From an uncultured Gammaproteobacteria bacterium (GTDB taxonomy: Bacteria > Pseudomonadota > Gammaproteobacteria > Pseudomonadales > DT-91), in contig CAKMZU010000011.1 of assembly GCA_929200485.1 (NCBI GenBank), forward strand, positions 286-14,545: a stretch of 14,260 nucleotides of DNA. The letters run 5' to 3'. How positions within the stretch are numbered: position 1 is the first letter of the stretch; each line of letters starts with the position of its first letter. The notes under the pieces are model-generated. The model did no database searches and was not told the DNA's origin. It saw only the letters and a program-made list of their open reading frames with translations. The translations under genes and the position numbers were made by a program. Below are positions 6,829-14,260 of the stretch, piece by piece.

Positions 6829-7900
6829 TGCGAATTAACCGTTTGATGTCGTTAAAATAAAAAACCACTAAACCGAGTCCTAAAAATAACAGGTGAATTG
6901 GCCAAAGCCCCAGAATAGAAGGGTAGTTATCGGCTTCCATTTGATTATAAGTAAAGGTGATGCAGCCAAAATAGACAAAATATAAAATAATGCCGGGAAT
7001 CAATTTGATATAACGACCTCGCCTATGGTTCGTTTCACTAAACGCCAAGCCAATAATAGCAATGACAGGAATCATAAAAGGCAGGCCAAAGCGCCATTGA
7101 AGTTTTGCTTTGGCCTCAACGCTATTTTCTTCTAAGAGTTGTCTGGTGGTTAGTGCATCGATTTGAGTCACTTCTTTTGAGATATGCTGTTCTTCTTCTA
7201 CCAGTTTTCCTAGCGTTTGGAATTGGGAGATACGATAATTCAGCCCATTATCACCGCCAGAAATACGAAACCCGTCTTTTAATTCAAGGTACTGTCCGCC
7301 TTGCTTGTTATATTTTAAATGGGCAGATTCGGCTTTGACAATATCCAGACTTTCCGAATTTTGAGCGTTCATGATAGTAAATACATCGGTAATTTTGGAT
7401 TTATTGCTGTTAATTTCTCCAGCATAAAGGGTCATTTTGCCGCTAAATGTTTTAAAGCTTCCACTGACGAGTGTGCTAAAGCTCATAGTATTTTCTGGTT
7501 TTTCCCAAAGTTTTTGGTATTTGTACAAACCTAGAGGGGTGAGATAAAGAGTGATAGCGGCAAATATAATCATCAGTGGTAGACAAACTCCCATGCACAA
7601 AAACAATAAACGCCGTTTAGAAACACCGCAGGCTTGTAACACGATCATTTCACTTTCAACATATAGTCGGCCGAAAGCTAACATTAATCCTAAAAATAAC
7701 GACAAAGGGAGTAAAATTTCTAAAAAAGCCGGCAGGCGATAGAGCATGATCGAGAAGATAATGTCAGCTGGGAATTGTCCGCTTGCGGCGCTCGCTAGAT
7801 GTTTAACAAAACGCCCACTTAAAAAAATGAACAATAAAATGGTTAAGACACCAAGAAAGCCTGAGAAAACTTCTTTTGTTAGATAAAAAAATATGCGCAC
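6815..7900 (-). CDS. lptF: LPS export ABC transporter permease LptF
   Basis: Partner permease of LptG in the LptB2FG exporter at the inner membrane. The 361-aa protein begins with the family-typical amphipathic start and first membrane helix (IFFYLTKEVFSGFLGVL, then FIFLSGRFVKHLASAASGQ). The coupling segment is VESEMIVLQACGVSKRRLL, the periplasmic jellyroll lies at about residues 135-260, and the C-terminal membrane segments contain FGLPFMIPVIAIIGLAFS and end in a basic cytoplasmic tail. The start codon is GTG (7898-7900), with AAGG at 7908-7911 spaced 7 nt. An ATG four bases upstream is out of frame. The gene is divergent from pepA, an arrangement shared with E. coli and many other gammaproteobacteria. 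Confidence 0.95.
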   Translation of the reverse strand: MRIFFYLTKEVFSGFLGVLTILLFIFLSGRFVKHLASAASGQFPADIIFSIMLYRLPAFLEILLPLSLFLGLMLAFGRLYVESEMIVLQACGVSKRRLLFLCMGVCLPLMIIFAAITLYLTPLGLYKYQKLWEKPENTMSFSTLVSGSFKTFSGKMTLYAGEINSNKSKITDVFTIMNAQNSESLDIVKAESAHLKYNKQGGQYLELKDGFRISGGDNGLNYRISQFQTLGKLVEEEQHISKEVTQIDALTTRQLLEENSVEAKAKLQWRFGLPFMIPVIAIIGLAFSETNHRRGRYIKLIPGIILYFVYFGCITFTYNQMEADNYPSILGLWPIHLLFLGLGLVVFYFNDIKRLIRNDSH

Positions 7901-8029
7901 ACATATACCTTATGATTTTGAAACCTTCTTCTTTTAAAGGGTAACCATTAAAATTCTCATTGCTTTATGTTGCTTTTGAATTAACATAACCCATTAGCCC
8001 ATGAAAAATGATCAATTATAGGAGTCAGT
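7901..8029. other. Divergent intergenic region lptF / pepA
   Basis: This 129-bp AT-rich spacer must hold the promoters for both divergent units. Ribosome sites are clear at each end (AAGG for lptF at 7908-7911, AGGAG for pepA at 8020-8024). No convincing paired -35 and -10 boxes were found. The best single element is TAAAAT at 7949-7954 on the plus strand, without a matching -35 box. Confidence 0.5.
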
Positions 8030-9493
8030 ATGGATTTTAATCTGAAAACAACCGCATCGGGATTAAAAACCAAAGCCGATGTTTTTGTATTGCCGGCCCA
8101 TGAGACGCCAACACTGCCTTCTATAGTAGATGAAATTGACAAAAGCTTAAACGGCCAGATTAAAAAACGACAAAAATCGAAGCGGCTTCGTTTAAAAAAT
8201 GCACAAATCAATGGGTTTATTGCAACTGATAAAGCGTCATGGGGCGATGTCATTTTAGCTGGATGCACAAAAGGCAGCAGTCAGCGTGATTGGATTGCAT
8301 TCGCCAAAGCTGTTTTTGCTGCCTTAAAGCAGGTTAAAGCAAGCTCGGTTGTTATTGATGTTACTCAGGTAGAATCAACATTATCAGAGGCATTGCTACT
8401 ACAATTATTGACCAAAACCTTTGTTGAGACTTCTTATCAATACGACACCACACTCTCAGATAAAAAAGAAAAGCTTGCGCTTAAAAAAGTCCACTTGATC
8501 GTCTCGTCAAATAACTCTGCGAATAAAAAGGCAGTTGAGCTAGGTCAGTCAATGGGGGTAGGTGCTAATCTTGCAAAACAACTTGGCAATCTGCCTGGAA
8601 ATATCTGTACGCCAAGCTTTCTAGCGAAGGAAGCGCAAGGTTTGGCTAAAACCTATCAAAAGCTTTCAACCGAAGTGCTTACTGAGACGCAGTTAAAAAA
8701 GCTAAAAATGGGCTCTTTGTTGTCAGTGACAGAAGGGACAACGGAACCTGCAAAAGTCATTGTGATGAAATACAAAGGCGATAAAGCCAGCCAAAAACCC
8801 GTTGTTTTAGTGGGTAAAGGCGTCACCTTTGATAGCGGTGGTATTTCCTTAAAACCCGGTGCCCGCATGGATGAGATGAAGTTTGATATGTGTGGCGCAG
8901 CCAGTGTTTTCGGAACGATGAAAGCCGTTGCGGAACTTGATCTGAAAGTCAATCTGATTGGTGTTGTTGGTGCGGTTGAAAATATGCCCGCAGGCAACGC
9001 AACTAAACCTGGCGATGTTGTAACCAGTCTGTCAGGGACAACCACTGGAGTCTTAAATACGGATGCTGAAGGGCGATTAGTATTGTGTGATTTGCTGACT
9101 TATGTTGAAAGATTTAAACCTAAAGCCGTGGTTGATATTGCGACCTTAACAGGCGCTTGCGTTGTAGCACTTGGTCACCACACATCAGCGGTGTATTCCA
9201 ATGACGATGATTTTAAAATGGCACTTAAAAAAGCGGGTGATGCAGTTTATGACAGAGCTTGGCCAATGCCATTATGGGATGAGTATGATGAGCAGTTAAA
9301 ATCCGAATTTGCAGATATGGGCAATATCGGTGGGCCTGATGGCGGTAGCGTAACAGCTGCATGTTTTCTCTCTCGATTTACCAAATCCTATACTTGGGCA
9401 CATCTGGATATTGCAGGCAGTGCCTGGCAAAAGAAAAAAGCCTCGGGGCGACCAGTAAGCTTGCTGACCCAATATGTTATTGATCAGCTGTAA
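8030..9493 (+). CDS. pepA: Leucyl aminopeptidase (M17 family)
   Basis: Cytosolic hexameric two-metal aminopeptidase that removes N-terminal Leu and other residues. In E. coli the orthologue also binds DNA in Xer recombination and carAB control; that role cannot be judged here. The 487-aa protein has the usual variable N-terminal domain (about residues 1-165) and a conserved catalytic domain. Visible metal ligands are Lys263 and Asp268 in [11 protein letters not shown], Asp286 in [10 protein letters not shown], and Asp345 and Glu347 in the signature NTDAEGRL. The catalytic Lys275 (SLKP) and Arg349 are also present. Numbering is a constant 7 below E. coli Pep[15 protein letters not shown] precedes the core. 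The start ATG has AGGAG at 5 nt. It heads the pepA-holC-valS run and is followed by holC after 20 nt. Confidence 0.96.
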   Translation: MDFNLKTTASGLKTKADVFVLPAHETPTLPSIVDEIDKSLNGQIKKRQKSKRLRLKNAQINGFIATDKASWGDVILAGCTKGSSQRDWIAFAKAVFAALKQVKASSVVIDVTQVESTLSEALLLQLLTKTFVETSYQYDTTLSDKKEKLALKKVHLIVSSNNSANKKAVELGQSMGVGANLAKQLGNLPGNICTPSFLAKEAQGLAKTYQKLSTEVLTETQLKKLKMGSLLSVTEGTTEPAKVIVMKYKGDKASQKPVVLVGKGVTFDSGGISLKPGARMDEMKFDMCGAASVFGTMKAVAELDLKVNLIGVVGAVENMPAGNATKPGDVVTSLSGTTTGVLNTDAEGRLVLCDLLTYVERFKPKAVVDIATLTGACVVALGHHTSAVYSNDDDFKMALKKAGDAVYDRAWPMPLWDEYDEQLKSEFADMGNIGGPDGGSVTAACFLSRFTKSYTWAHLDIAGSAWQKKKASGRPVSLLTQYVIDQL

Positions 9494-9513
9494 CCTAAGA
9501 AATATTTGAAAAG

Positions 9514-9966
9514 ATGACACGTATTGATTTTTATCTGATTGCCGGAGCATCGAATGATGAGCGACTCAAATTTGCAACGAAGCTGATTGGCAAGGCATTT
9601 GATGCCGCCAATACTATCTACGTGCATTGTGAATCTAGTCAGCTTAAGCAGCAGTTAAGTGATTTGATTTGGCAAATGCCTAATCGGTTTATCCCTCATG
9701 GGGATGTAACCGAATCAGTGCACCTTGGGCTGGAAGCGCCCAAGGATGACTTTCATGATGTTTATATTAATCTTTCTGCAGGCATCCCCCCTAATTATTC
9801 CCGCTTTAATCGCTTGATTGAAATTATCGATCAATCTGAAGACCGATTGATCGCTGGAAGAGAGCGTTTTAAAGCTTATCAGCAAAAAGGTTATCCGCTC
9901 AATAAGCATGACCTAAGAGATAAACATGAAGGGCGCGTGGTTTCATCTGCACCTTCATCCTCATAG
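9514..9966 (+). CDS. holC: DNA polymerase III chi subunit
   Basis: Accessory subunit of the clamp-loader complex; chi binds the psi subunit and the C-terminal tail of single-stranded DNA-binding protein. The 150-aa protein matches family landmarks: FYLIAGASNDERLKFATKLIGKAF at the N-terminus, VHCESSQLKQQLSDLIWQ, the hallmark RFIPHGD, VYINLSAGIPPNYSRFNRLIEII, and GRERFKAYQQKGYPLNKHDL near the C-terminus where E. coli HolC ends. About 16 further residues, rich in Ser and charged, form a tail of unclear meaning. ATG at 9514 has only a weak GAAAAG ribosome site. The gene lies 20 nt after pepA and before valS, the standard gammaproteobacterial order, and is followed immediately by a terminator-like hairpin. 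Confidence 0.92.
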   Translation: MTRIDFYLIAGASNDERLKFATKLIGKAFDAANTIYVHCESSQLKQQLSDLIWQMPNRFIPHGDVTESVHLGLEAPKDDFHDVYINLSAGIPPNYSRFNRLIEIIDQSEDRLIAGRERFKAYQQKGYPLNKHDLRDKHEGRVVSSAPSSS

Positions 9967-9982
9967 ACAATGGGTGTATAAT
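9954..9982 (+). promoter_or_regulatory. Possible valS promoter with its -10 box inside the hairpin loop
   Basis: An exact TATAAT lies at 9977-9982 in the loop of the holC terminator-like hairpin. Seventeen nt upstream is TTCATC (9954-9959), a poor -35 match with three of six positions. Transcription would start near 9989, giving a leader of about 40 nt for valS. The perfect -10 box favours a real promoter; the weak -35 box and the overlap with the hairpin lower confidence. Confidence 0.42.
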
Positions 9983-9999
9983 CGCCCATTGTCATTTTT
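9966..9999 (+). terminator. Terminator-like hairpin between holC and valS
   Basis: A perfect 9-bp inverted repeat, GACAATGGG (9966-9974) and CCCATTGTC (9985-9993), has a 10-nt loop and is followed by ATTTTTA. It begins at the last base of the holC stop codon. Stem, GC content and T-run fit an intrinsic terminator, which would partly or fully separate valS transcription from pepA-holC. Confidence 0.7.
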
Positions 10000-10028
10000 A
10001 TCCTGATTATTGATTCCGAGTTGTTTGA

Positions 10029-12881
10029 ATGGACAGTACCTATAAGCCCCATGAGCTTGAAAGCACCCTTTATGAAAACTGGGAGCGTAATAATTGGTTT
10101 GCCCCTAAAAAAGGGGATGAAGCCTATAGCATCATGATTCCTCCGCCGAATGTCACCGGTTCCTTGCATATGGGGCATGCCTTTCAGCATACCATTCAAG
10201 ATGCGTTGATTCGTTTGGCAAGAATGCAAGGTAAGGAAACTCTTTGGCAAGTGGGTACCGATCATGCAGGCATTGCAACCCAGATGGTTGTTGAGCGTAA
10301 CCTTGCCCGTGATAACTTGCCACCGCGAATTGAGATGGGGCGGGAAGCCTTTATTGAAAAAGTGTGGGATTGGAAAAAATCTTCAGGCGGTACCATTACT
10401 AAACAGATGCGGCGTCTTGGTAACTCCGTTGACTGGGAAACTGAACGATTCACTATGGACGAAGGTTTCACTGAAGCGGTGCAGACGGCTTTTATCAAAC
10501 TTTATGATGAAGGCTTGATCTATCGCGGCAAGCGCTTGGTCAACTGGGATGTGAAATTTCATACGGCTATTTCAGATCTTGAAGTTGAAAATCATGAAGA
10601 AAAAGGTTTTATGTGGGAGTTCAAATACCCGCTGGCAGATGGCGAAACAACCAGTGACGGGAATGATTATTTAGTCGTTGCAACAACACGACCAGAAACT
10701 CTGTTAGGCGACTCTGCTGTAGCTGTTCACCCGGATGATGAACGTTATAAAAATCTGGTGGGTAAATTTGTTGTTGTCCCTTTTGTCGGTCGACAAATTC
10801 CAATTGTTGCTGACCATCATGTTGACCCTGAGTTTGGCACAGGCTGCGTTAAAACAACACCTGCCCACGATTTTAATGACTATCAAATCGGTCAGCGCCA
10901 CAAGCTCCCCATGTTTAATATCTTCAGCAAAAGCGCTGAGATTCTAGTGATGGCTGAGGCCTATGATGCGGATGGTAAAGCCAATGAATCGCTGGCGTTT
11001 AGCTTACCAGAATCTTTTGTCGGTCTTGATCGATATCAGGCAAGAAAAACGATTGTTAAGGCATTAGAAGAACAAAACCTTTTAATCGGTGTTAAGGATC
11101 ATTTGCTGCAAGTGCCTAAAGGTGATCGCTCAGGATTGGTTATTGAGCCCATGCTTACCGACCAATGGTTTGTTGATGCCAAAACATTAGCGAAACCGGC
11201 AATTGAAGCGGTAGAGACGGGGGACATGGAATTCGTACCCAAACAATACGAAAATATGTTTTTTGCCTGGATGCGAGATTTGCAGGATTGGTGTATTTCT
11301 CGTCAGCTGTGGTGGGGACATCGAATTCCAGCTTGGTATGATGACGAAGGCAATCTCTATGTCGGTGATGATGAAGCTTCAGTACGTGAGAAATATGAAT
11401 TAGATGATAAACCCTTACATCAAGATGAAGATGTGCTGGATACCTGGTTTAGCTCTGCGTTATGGACTTTTGCAACCTTGGGTTGGCCTGAGCAAACGGA
11501 TCGGCTTAAAACTTTTCACCCAACGGATGTGCTAGTGACAGGCTGCGACATTTTTTTCTTCTGGGTTGCCAGGATGATGATGATGACCATGCATTTTATG
11601 AAAGATGAGCATGGCAAGCCGCAAGTGCCATTCAAAACCATTTATATTACAGGTTTGATCCGTGATGAGCATGGGCAAAAAATGTCCAAGTCCAAGGGTA
11701 ATGTCATTGATCCGTTAGATATGATTGATGGTATTGGTCTTGAAGAATTGGTGGCTAAACGGTCCACTAATCTTATGCAGCCTAAACTTGCACAAAAAAT
11801 TGAAAAACAGACCCGTAAAGAATTCCCGGAAGGGATTGGTGAGCATGGTACAGACGCCTTGCGTTTTACGTTAACATCTTTAGCGTCAACTGGGCGTGAT
11901 ATTAATTGGGATATGAAACGACTCGAGGGCAACAGAAACTTCTGTAACAAGTTATGGAATGCTGCCCGCTATGTCTTAAGTCATACTGAAGATCATGATT
12001 GTTCCAAGCCTTCAGATGAGCCTTTGTCTTTAGTTGATCAGTGGATTATTAGCCGACTGAATCAATGCATCACGGATGTTACAGAGCAGTTTGCCCGATA
12101 TCGTTTTGATCTTGCGAGTCAAACCCTGTTTGAATTTATTAAAAATCAATACTGCGATTGGACACTTGAGCTGTCTAAACCTGTGTTGTTTGATGATAAT
12201 GCCACAGATTCACAACGCCAAAACACACGCTATGTATTAAGTCATGTATTGGAAACAGTGTTGCGTTTAGCGCATCCAATTATGCCCTTCATTACCGAAA
12301 CGATTTGGCAAAAAGTTAAAGTAACACAAGGTCTTTCTGATGACACCCTAATGCTTATGGCTTACCCAACATCAGATGAACTACTTGTCAACGCAAATGC
12401 TGAAGCCTCAATTGAATGGCTGAAGAGTGTTATTGTTGCTGTTAGAAATATTCGTGGGGAGTTAAATATCTCACCATCGACGGCATTGCCCGTCTTTTTG
12501 GTTAATGCGTCAAGTCAGGATGAAATGTTCCTACGAATCAATCAGCGATTGATCGAGCGCTTGGCTAAAGTTGACGAAGTCACGGTACTTTCCCCAAGCG
12601 AAGAGGCGCCATTATCTGCCACCCAGCTAGTAGGCGATATGAAAGTGCTTGTGCCCATGGCAGGCTTTATTGATCTTGAGAAAGAACAAGCCAGACTGCA
12701 AAAACATATCGATAAACTAGATAAGGATATACAGCGAGTTGAAAATAAACTCGGCAATGAAAAATTTGTTGCTAACGCGCCAAAAGAGGTTATTGATAAA
12801 GAGAAGGAAAAATTGGCTTCTGCTCTATCGGCTAAGGCCGAACTTGCTATTCAGTTTGATAAAATAAATAATGCGGATTAG
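10029..12881 (+). CDS. valS: Valyl-tRNA synthetase
   Basis: Class I aminoacyl-tRNA synthetase charging tRNA-Val and editing mischarged Thr. At 950 aa it is almost the same length as E. coli ValS. The Rossmann catalytic core has [15 protein letters not shown], with HMGH at residues 47-50, and KMSKS at residues 551-555 within [14 protein letters not shown]. The CP1 editing domain contains [13 protein letters not shown] (from residue 218) and [17 protein letters not shown]. Tryptophan-rich [18 protein letters not shown] precedes the second half of the core. The anticodon-binding domain follows ([12 protein letters not shown], then LELSKPVL). The C-terminal coiled coil from about residue 880 ([19 protein letters not shown]) is the tRNA-binding arm. 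ATG at 10029 matches the family N-terminus; its ribosome site is weak. No clean terminator follows. Confidence 0.97.
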   Translation: MDSTYKPHELESTLYENWERNNWFAPKKGDEAYSIMIPPPNVTGSLHMGHAFQHTIQDALIRLARMQGKETLWQVGTDHAGIATQMVVERNLARDNLPPRIEMGREAFIEKVWDWKKSSGGTITKQMRRLGNSVDWETERFTMDEGFTEAVQTAFIKLYDEGLIYRGKRLVNWDVKFHTAISDLEVENHEEKGFMWEFKYPLADGETTSDGNDYLVVATTRPETLLGDSAVAVHPDDERYKNLVGKFVVVPFVGRQIPIVADHHVDPEFGTGCVKTTPAHDFNDYQIGQRHKLPMFNIFSKSAEILVMAEAYDADGKANESLAFSLPESFVGLDRYQARKTIVKALEEQNLLIGVKDHLLQVPKGDRSGLVIEPMLTDQWFVDAKTLAKPAIEAVETGDMEFVPKQYENMFFAWMRDLQDWCISRQLWWGHRIPAWYDDEGNLYVGDDEASVREKYELDDKPLHQDEDVLDTWFSSALWTFATLGWPEQTDRLKTFHPTDVLVTGCDIFFFWVARMMMMTMHFMKDEHGKPQVPFKTIYITGLIRDEHGQKMSKSKGNVIDPLDMIDGIGLEELVAKRSTNLMQPKLAQKIEKQTRKEFPEGIGEHGTDALRFTLTSLASTGRDINWDMKRLEGNRNFCNKLWNAARYVLSHTEDHDCSKPSDEPLSLVDQWIISRLNQCITDVTEQFARYRFDLASQTLFEFIKNQYCDWTLELSKPVLFDDNATDSQRQNTRYVLSHVLETVLRLAHPIMPFITETIWQKVKVTQGLSDDTLMLMAYPTSDELLVNANAEASIEWLKSVIVAVRNIRGELNISPSTALPVFLVNASSQDEMFLRINQRLIERLAKVDEVTVLSPSEEAPLSATQLVGDMKVLVPMAGFIDLEKEQARLQKHIDKLDKDIQRVENKLGNEKFVANAPKEVIDKEKEKLASALSAKAELAIQFDKINNAD

Positions 12882-13057
12882 TAAGAGATATTAATGTTAT
12901 TGGTGATCACGAGTCTTATTTGTGATCCCATTTGCCTCATTGGTAAAGATTATTTTTATATGAGATTATTCTTCGTCTTGAGATTCGTTAGTTGCTTTGT
13001 CTATAGATGATTTTGCTTTAGTGCCTATTTAAATAGCGGATTTTTTATCAGGAAACA

Positions 13058-13081
13058 GCAAGACAGGATGCCTGTCCTTGC
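13058..13081. repeat. Strong hairpin with one bulge and an ATG loop
   Basis: GCAAGACAGG (13058-13067) pairs with CCTGTC-C-CTTGC (13071-13081) to give ten base pairs, one bulged C at 13077 and a 3-nt loop. It is much more GC-rich than its surroundings and has no adjoining T-run on either strand, so it is unlikely to be an ordinary terminator. A dispersed palindromic repeat or RNA processing site are options. Confidence 0.45.
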
Positions 13082-13183
13082 GGGTAAATCTTTTAACCGA
13101 GCGGCTTAGAGGATAAATTTCATAGAATTGAGATAAATTTTTTGAGAAGTTTCTGAGAATAGTCGACCTATTTAAGGATACAC

Positions 13184-13216
13184 AAAAAAAGAAAGCGGCG
13201 AAGAATTTAGCTGCTT
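13184..13216 (-). terminator. Probable terminator of the minus-strand unknown gene
   Basis: Read on the minus strand, arms AAGCAGC (13210-13216) and GCCGCTT (13193-13199) pair over seven positions with one A-C mismatch around a 10-nt loop, and are followed by TCTTTTTTT (T-run 13184-13190). It lies about 60 nt beyond the stop codon of the unknown gene. The T-run is good, the stem is modest. Confidence 0.45.
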
Positions 13217-13274
13217 ATCTGGAGCTTAGGTCTAGCAGTCTCTTCTCGGACGGCCTCCTTGCATAAATTTATAA

Positions 13275-14260
13275 TTATAGTTCTTGCGTATTGTATTTGC
13301 TGTTTTCTTGACTGCTATTATCGCTAGCCGGGTAGAAAAAACTTTCATTGGGGTTGGCTGCCTGTTCACCTGCTGAATCAATCCCTGCTAGAATATCACT
13401 TCTTTCCTTCGCAGGCTCTTCTGAGTTACTGTCTATGGTTTGATTGGTATTAACATCACTTGCGTCTTCCTGGATGTCAGGGTAATACATACCAATCATG
13501 GGAAGCACTGGAAGCTCGTCATCGTCTATCATTCTGTGGTAAGTATTTAATGCTTTTAAAAATTGTGGTGCATCCTTTTTAAGGTTTGTGTCGGAGTTTA
13601 AAGTCTCAAGCCAATTTTCGTTTTGATAGTTACTTTCCAATGAGGAAATTACGCTTGAGATTTTATCGCTCGTTCGCAGATAGTGTACTCCCCAAATTTT
13701 TTTGACTGACTTATGCTCAGGGTTTATAAAACATTCAGAAGCGTTGCTTATCCCCTCTATGAGTAAACAAGAAATAAGCGTCTTGTCTTCTTTGTTGTCA
13801 TTTAAATACTTCTCTTCAAGCGTGGCGATGTTGCAGTGATCTGACCACAGCCCAGTATTGTGAATACATATTTGGTAATCATTTGAGTCGTTGCGTGTAC
13901 CATCAAGCTCAAAGTCAACAAGCTTATGTTTGTTGCCACTAACTTCATTTGTAAATAACGGGCCATATTTTATTATCGGAGCTTCTTCGTTAGGTATATA
14001 TAGCTTAGATAGAATTGGTTCTTCCGGTTTTTTTTGAGCGCAGAAGAAGAAAAGGCTATCTCCTATGGTTTTAGATAAAGCTAAAACAATGCAGTCTTGT
14101 GCATTATATTCCACATTATACTGTTGAATTATCGGTAATAACGCTTTGTAATTATAATATTGTGTTTCTGGATCTTCATCGCTGAGTCCAACTTCCTTGT
14201 TATGATAAAAGCATGTTTCGCTTTTTTTAAAGCAATTGTTTCTGAAATCCTTCTCTATAT
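13275..14260 (-). CDS. Hypothetical protein, N-terminal part outside the window
   Basis: Not recognised. The frame is open from the right edge to a TAA at 13275-13277, at least 328 codons. A GTG at 14112-14114 could serve as a start, but the reading upstream is equally protein-like (for example NYKALLPIIQQYNVEYNAQD crosses it), so the true start is probably outside. The visible part looks soluble: no signal peptide or membrane helix is seen, and eight Cys are scattered without a pattern. A mixed globular region (IVLALSKTIGDSLFFFCAQ; LISCLLIEGISNASECF; KKIWGVHYLRTSDKISSVIS) is followed, from about 13490 to the stop, by an acidic Asn/Ser/Glu-rich tail that is probably disordered. A terminator-like element lies about 60 nt downstream. 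Convergent with valS and not part of the conserved block, so it is likely an accessory gene. No function is proposed. Confidence 0.7.
   Translation of the reverse strand, partial: IEKDFRNNCFKKSETCFYHNKEVGLSDEDPETQYYNYKALLPIIQQYNVEYNAQDCIVLALSKTIGDSLFFFCAQKKPEEPILSKLYIPNEEAPIIKYGPLFTNEVSGNKHKLVDFELDGTRNDSNDYQICIHNTGLWSDHCNIATLEEKYLNDNKEDKTLISCLLIEGISNASECFINPEHKSVKKIWGVHYLRTSDKISSVISSLESNYQNENWLETLNSDTNLKKDAPQFLKALNTYHRMIDDDELPVLPMIGMYYPDIQEDASDVNTNQTIDSNSEEPAKERSDILAGIDSAGEQAANPNESFFYPASDNSSQENSKYNTQEL

Larger units (their letters stand above)
12882..13274. other. Structured non-coding gap between valS and the unknown gene
   Basis: This stretch of about 390 bp has no supported gene. It holds a weak hairpin after valS (GATCAC 12905-12910 / GTGATC 12922-12927), a 12-bp palindrome CTATTTAAATAG (13025-13036), a strong bulged hairpin (13058-13081), two copies of GATAAATTT exactly 20 bp apart (13112-13120 and 13132-13140), and a terminator-like element on the minus strand (13184-13216). 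On the minus strand 61 codons without a start (13032-13214) are open, ending at a TAA. This is most simply a chance open frame. Confidence 0.6.

Noticed and set aside
7891..7908. TATGCGCACACATATA at the lptF start resembles the TATAC-N6-GTATA operator
   Set aside because: It has three mismatches to site 2, is not a good inverted repeat, and overlaps the lptF start codon, so its sequence is explained by coding and ribosome-site constraints.
8656..9045. 129-codon reverse-strand open frame inside pepA
   Set aside because: It lies entirely within the conserved catalytic domain of pepA and has no family resemblance; it is a shadow of the real gene.
11642..11950. 102-codon reverse-strand open frame inside valS
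   Set aside because: It lies over the KMSKS region of valS and is explained by that gene's codon pattern.
12905..12927. GATCAC / GTGATC hairpin as the valS terminator
   Set aside because: Only six base pairs and no T-run; it could be part of 3' structure but not a credible intrinsic terminator by itself.
12960..13010. Short plus-strand reading frame of 16 hydrophobic codons starting at 12960
   Set aside because: No ribosome site, very short, and in AT-rich non-coding DNA; nothing supports translation.

Overview
This looks like chromosomal DNA of a moderately AT-rich gammaproteobacterium. The evidence is the divergent arrangement of lptF-lptG against pepA-holC-valS, which is conserved in that class, together with protein sequences that match the Escherichia coli orthologues motif for motif. 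The genus cannot be named from the sequence alone. No rRNA, tRNA, insertion sequence, phage gene or CRISPR array was seen.

Layout from left to right. (1) Positions 1-2144, plus strand: the 3' part of eutB and all of eutC, the two subunits of adenosylcobalamin-dependent ethanolamine ammonia-lyase. The genes overlap by 8 nt. No microcompartment gene is visible on this side. (2) Positions 2212-3639: a glutathione S-transferase gene (minus) divergent from a TetR-type regulator (plus). The short region between them holds a good sigma-70 promoter for the transferase and two copies of a TATAC-N6-GTATA inverted repeat, a likely operator pair. (3) Positions 3714-5640, minus strand: a three-gene run of a zinc-free MDR quinone oxidoreductase, a small YgiN-like monooxygenase and a thioredoxin-fold protein with a CxxC motif. 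With the transferase this suggests an accessory module for handling electrophiles or quinones; that is an inference from gene content. (4) Positions 5752-7900, minus strand: lptF and lptG, the inner-membrane permease subunits of the LPS exporter, overlapping by 14 nt. (5) Positions 8030-12881, plus strand: pepA, holC and valS. The holC-valS junction has a hairpin with a T-run, and its loop contains an exact TATAAT. (6) Positions 12882-13274: a non-coding stretch of nearly 400 bp with several hairpins and short repeats. (7) From 13275 to the right edge, minus strand: an open reading frame of unknown function, cut by the window edge.

The window is mostly housekeeping DNA. The parts that merit a second look are the paired operators, the promoter-like element inside the pre-valS hairpin, the unknown gene at the right edge, and the structured gap beside it.
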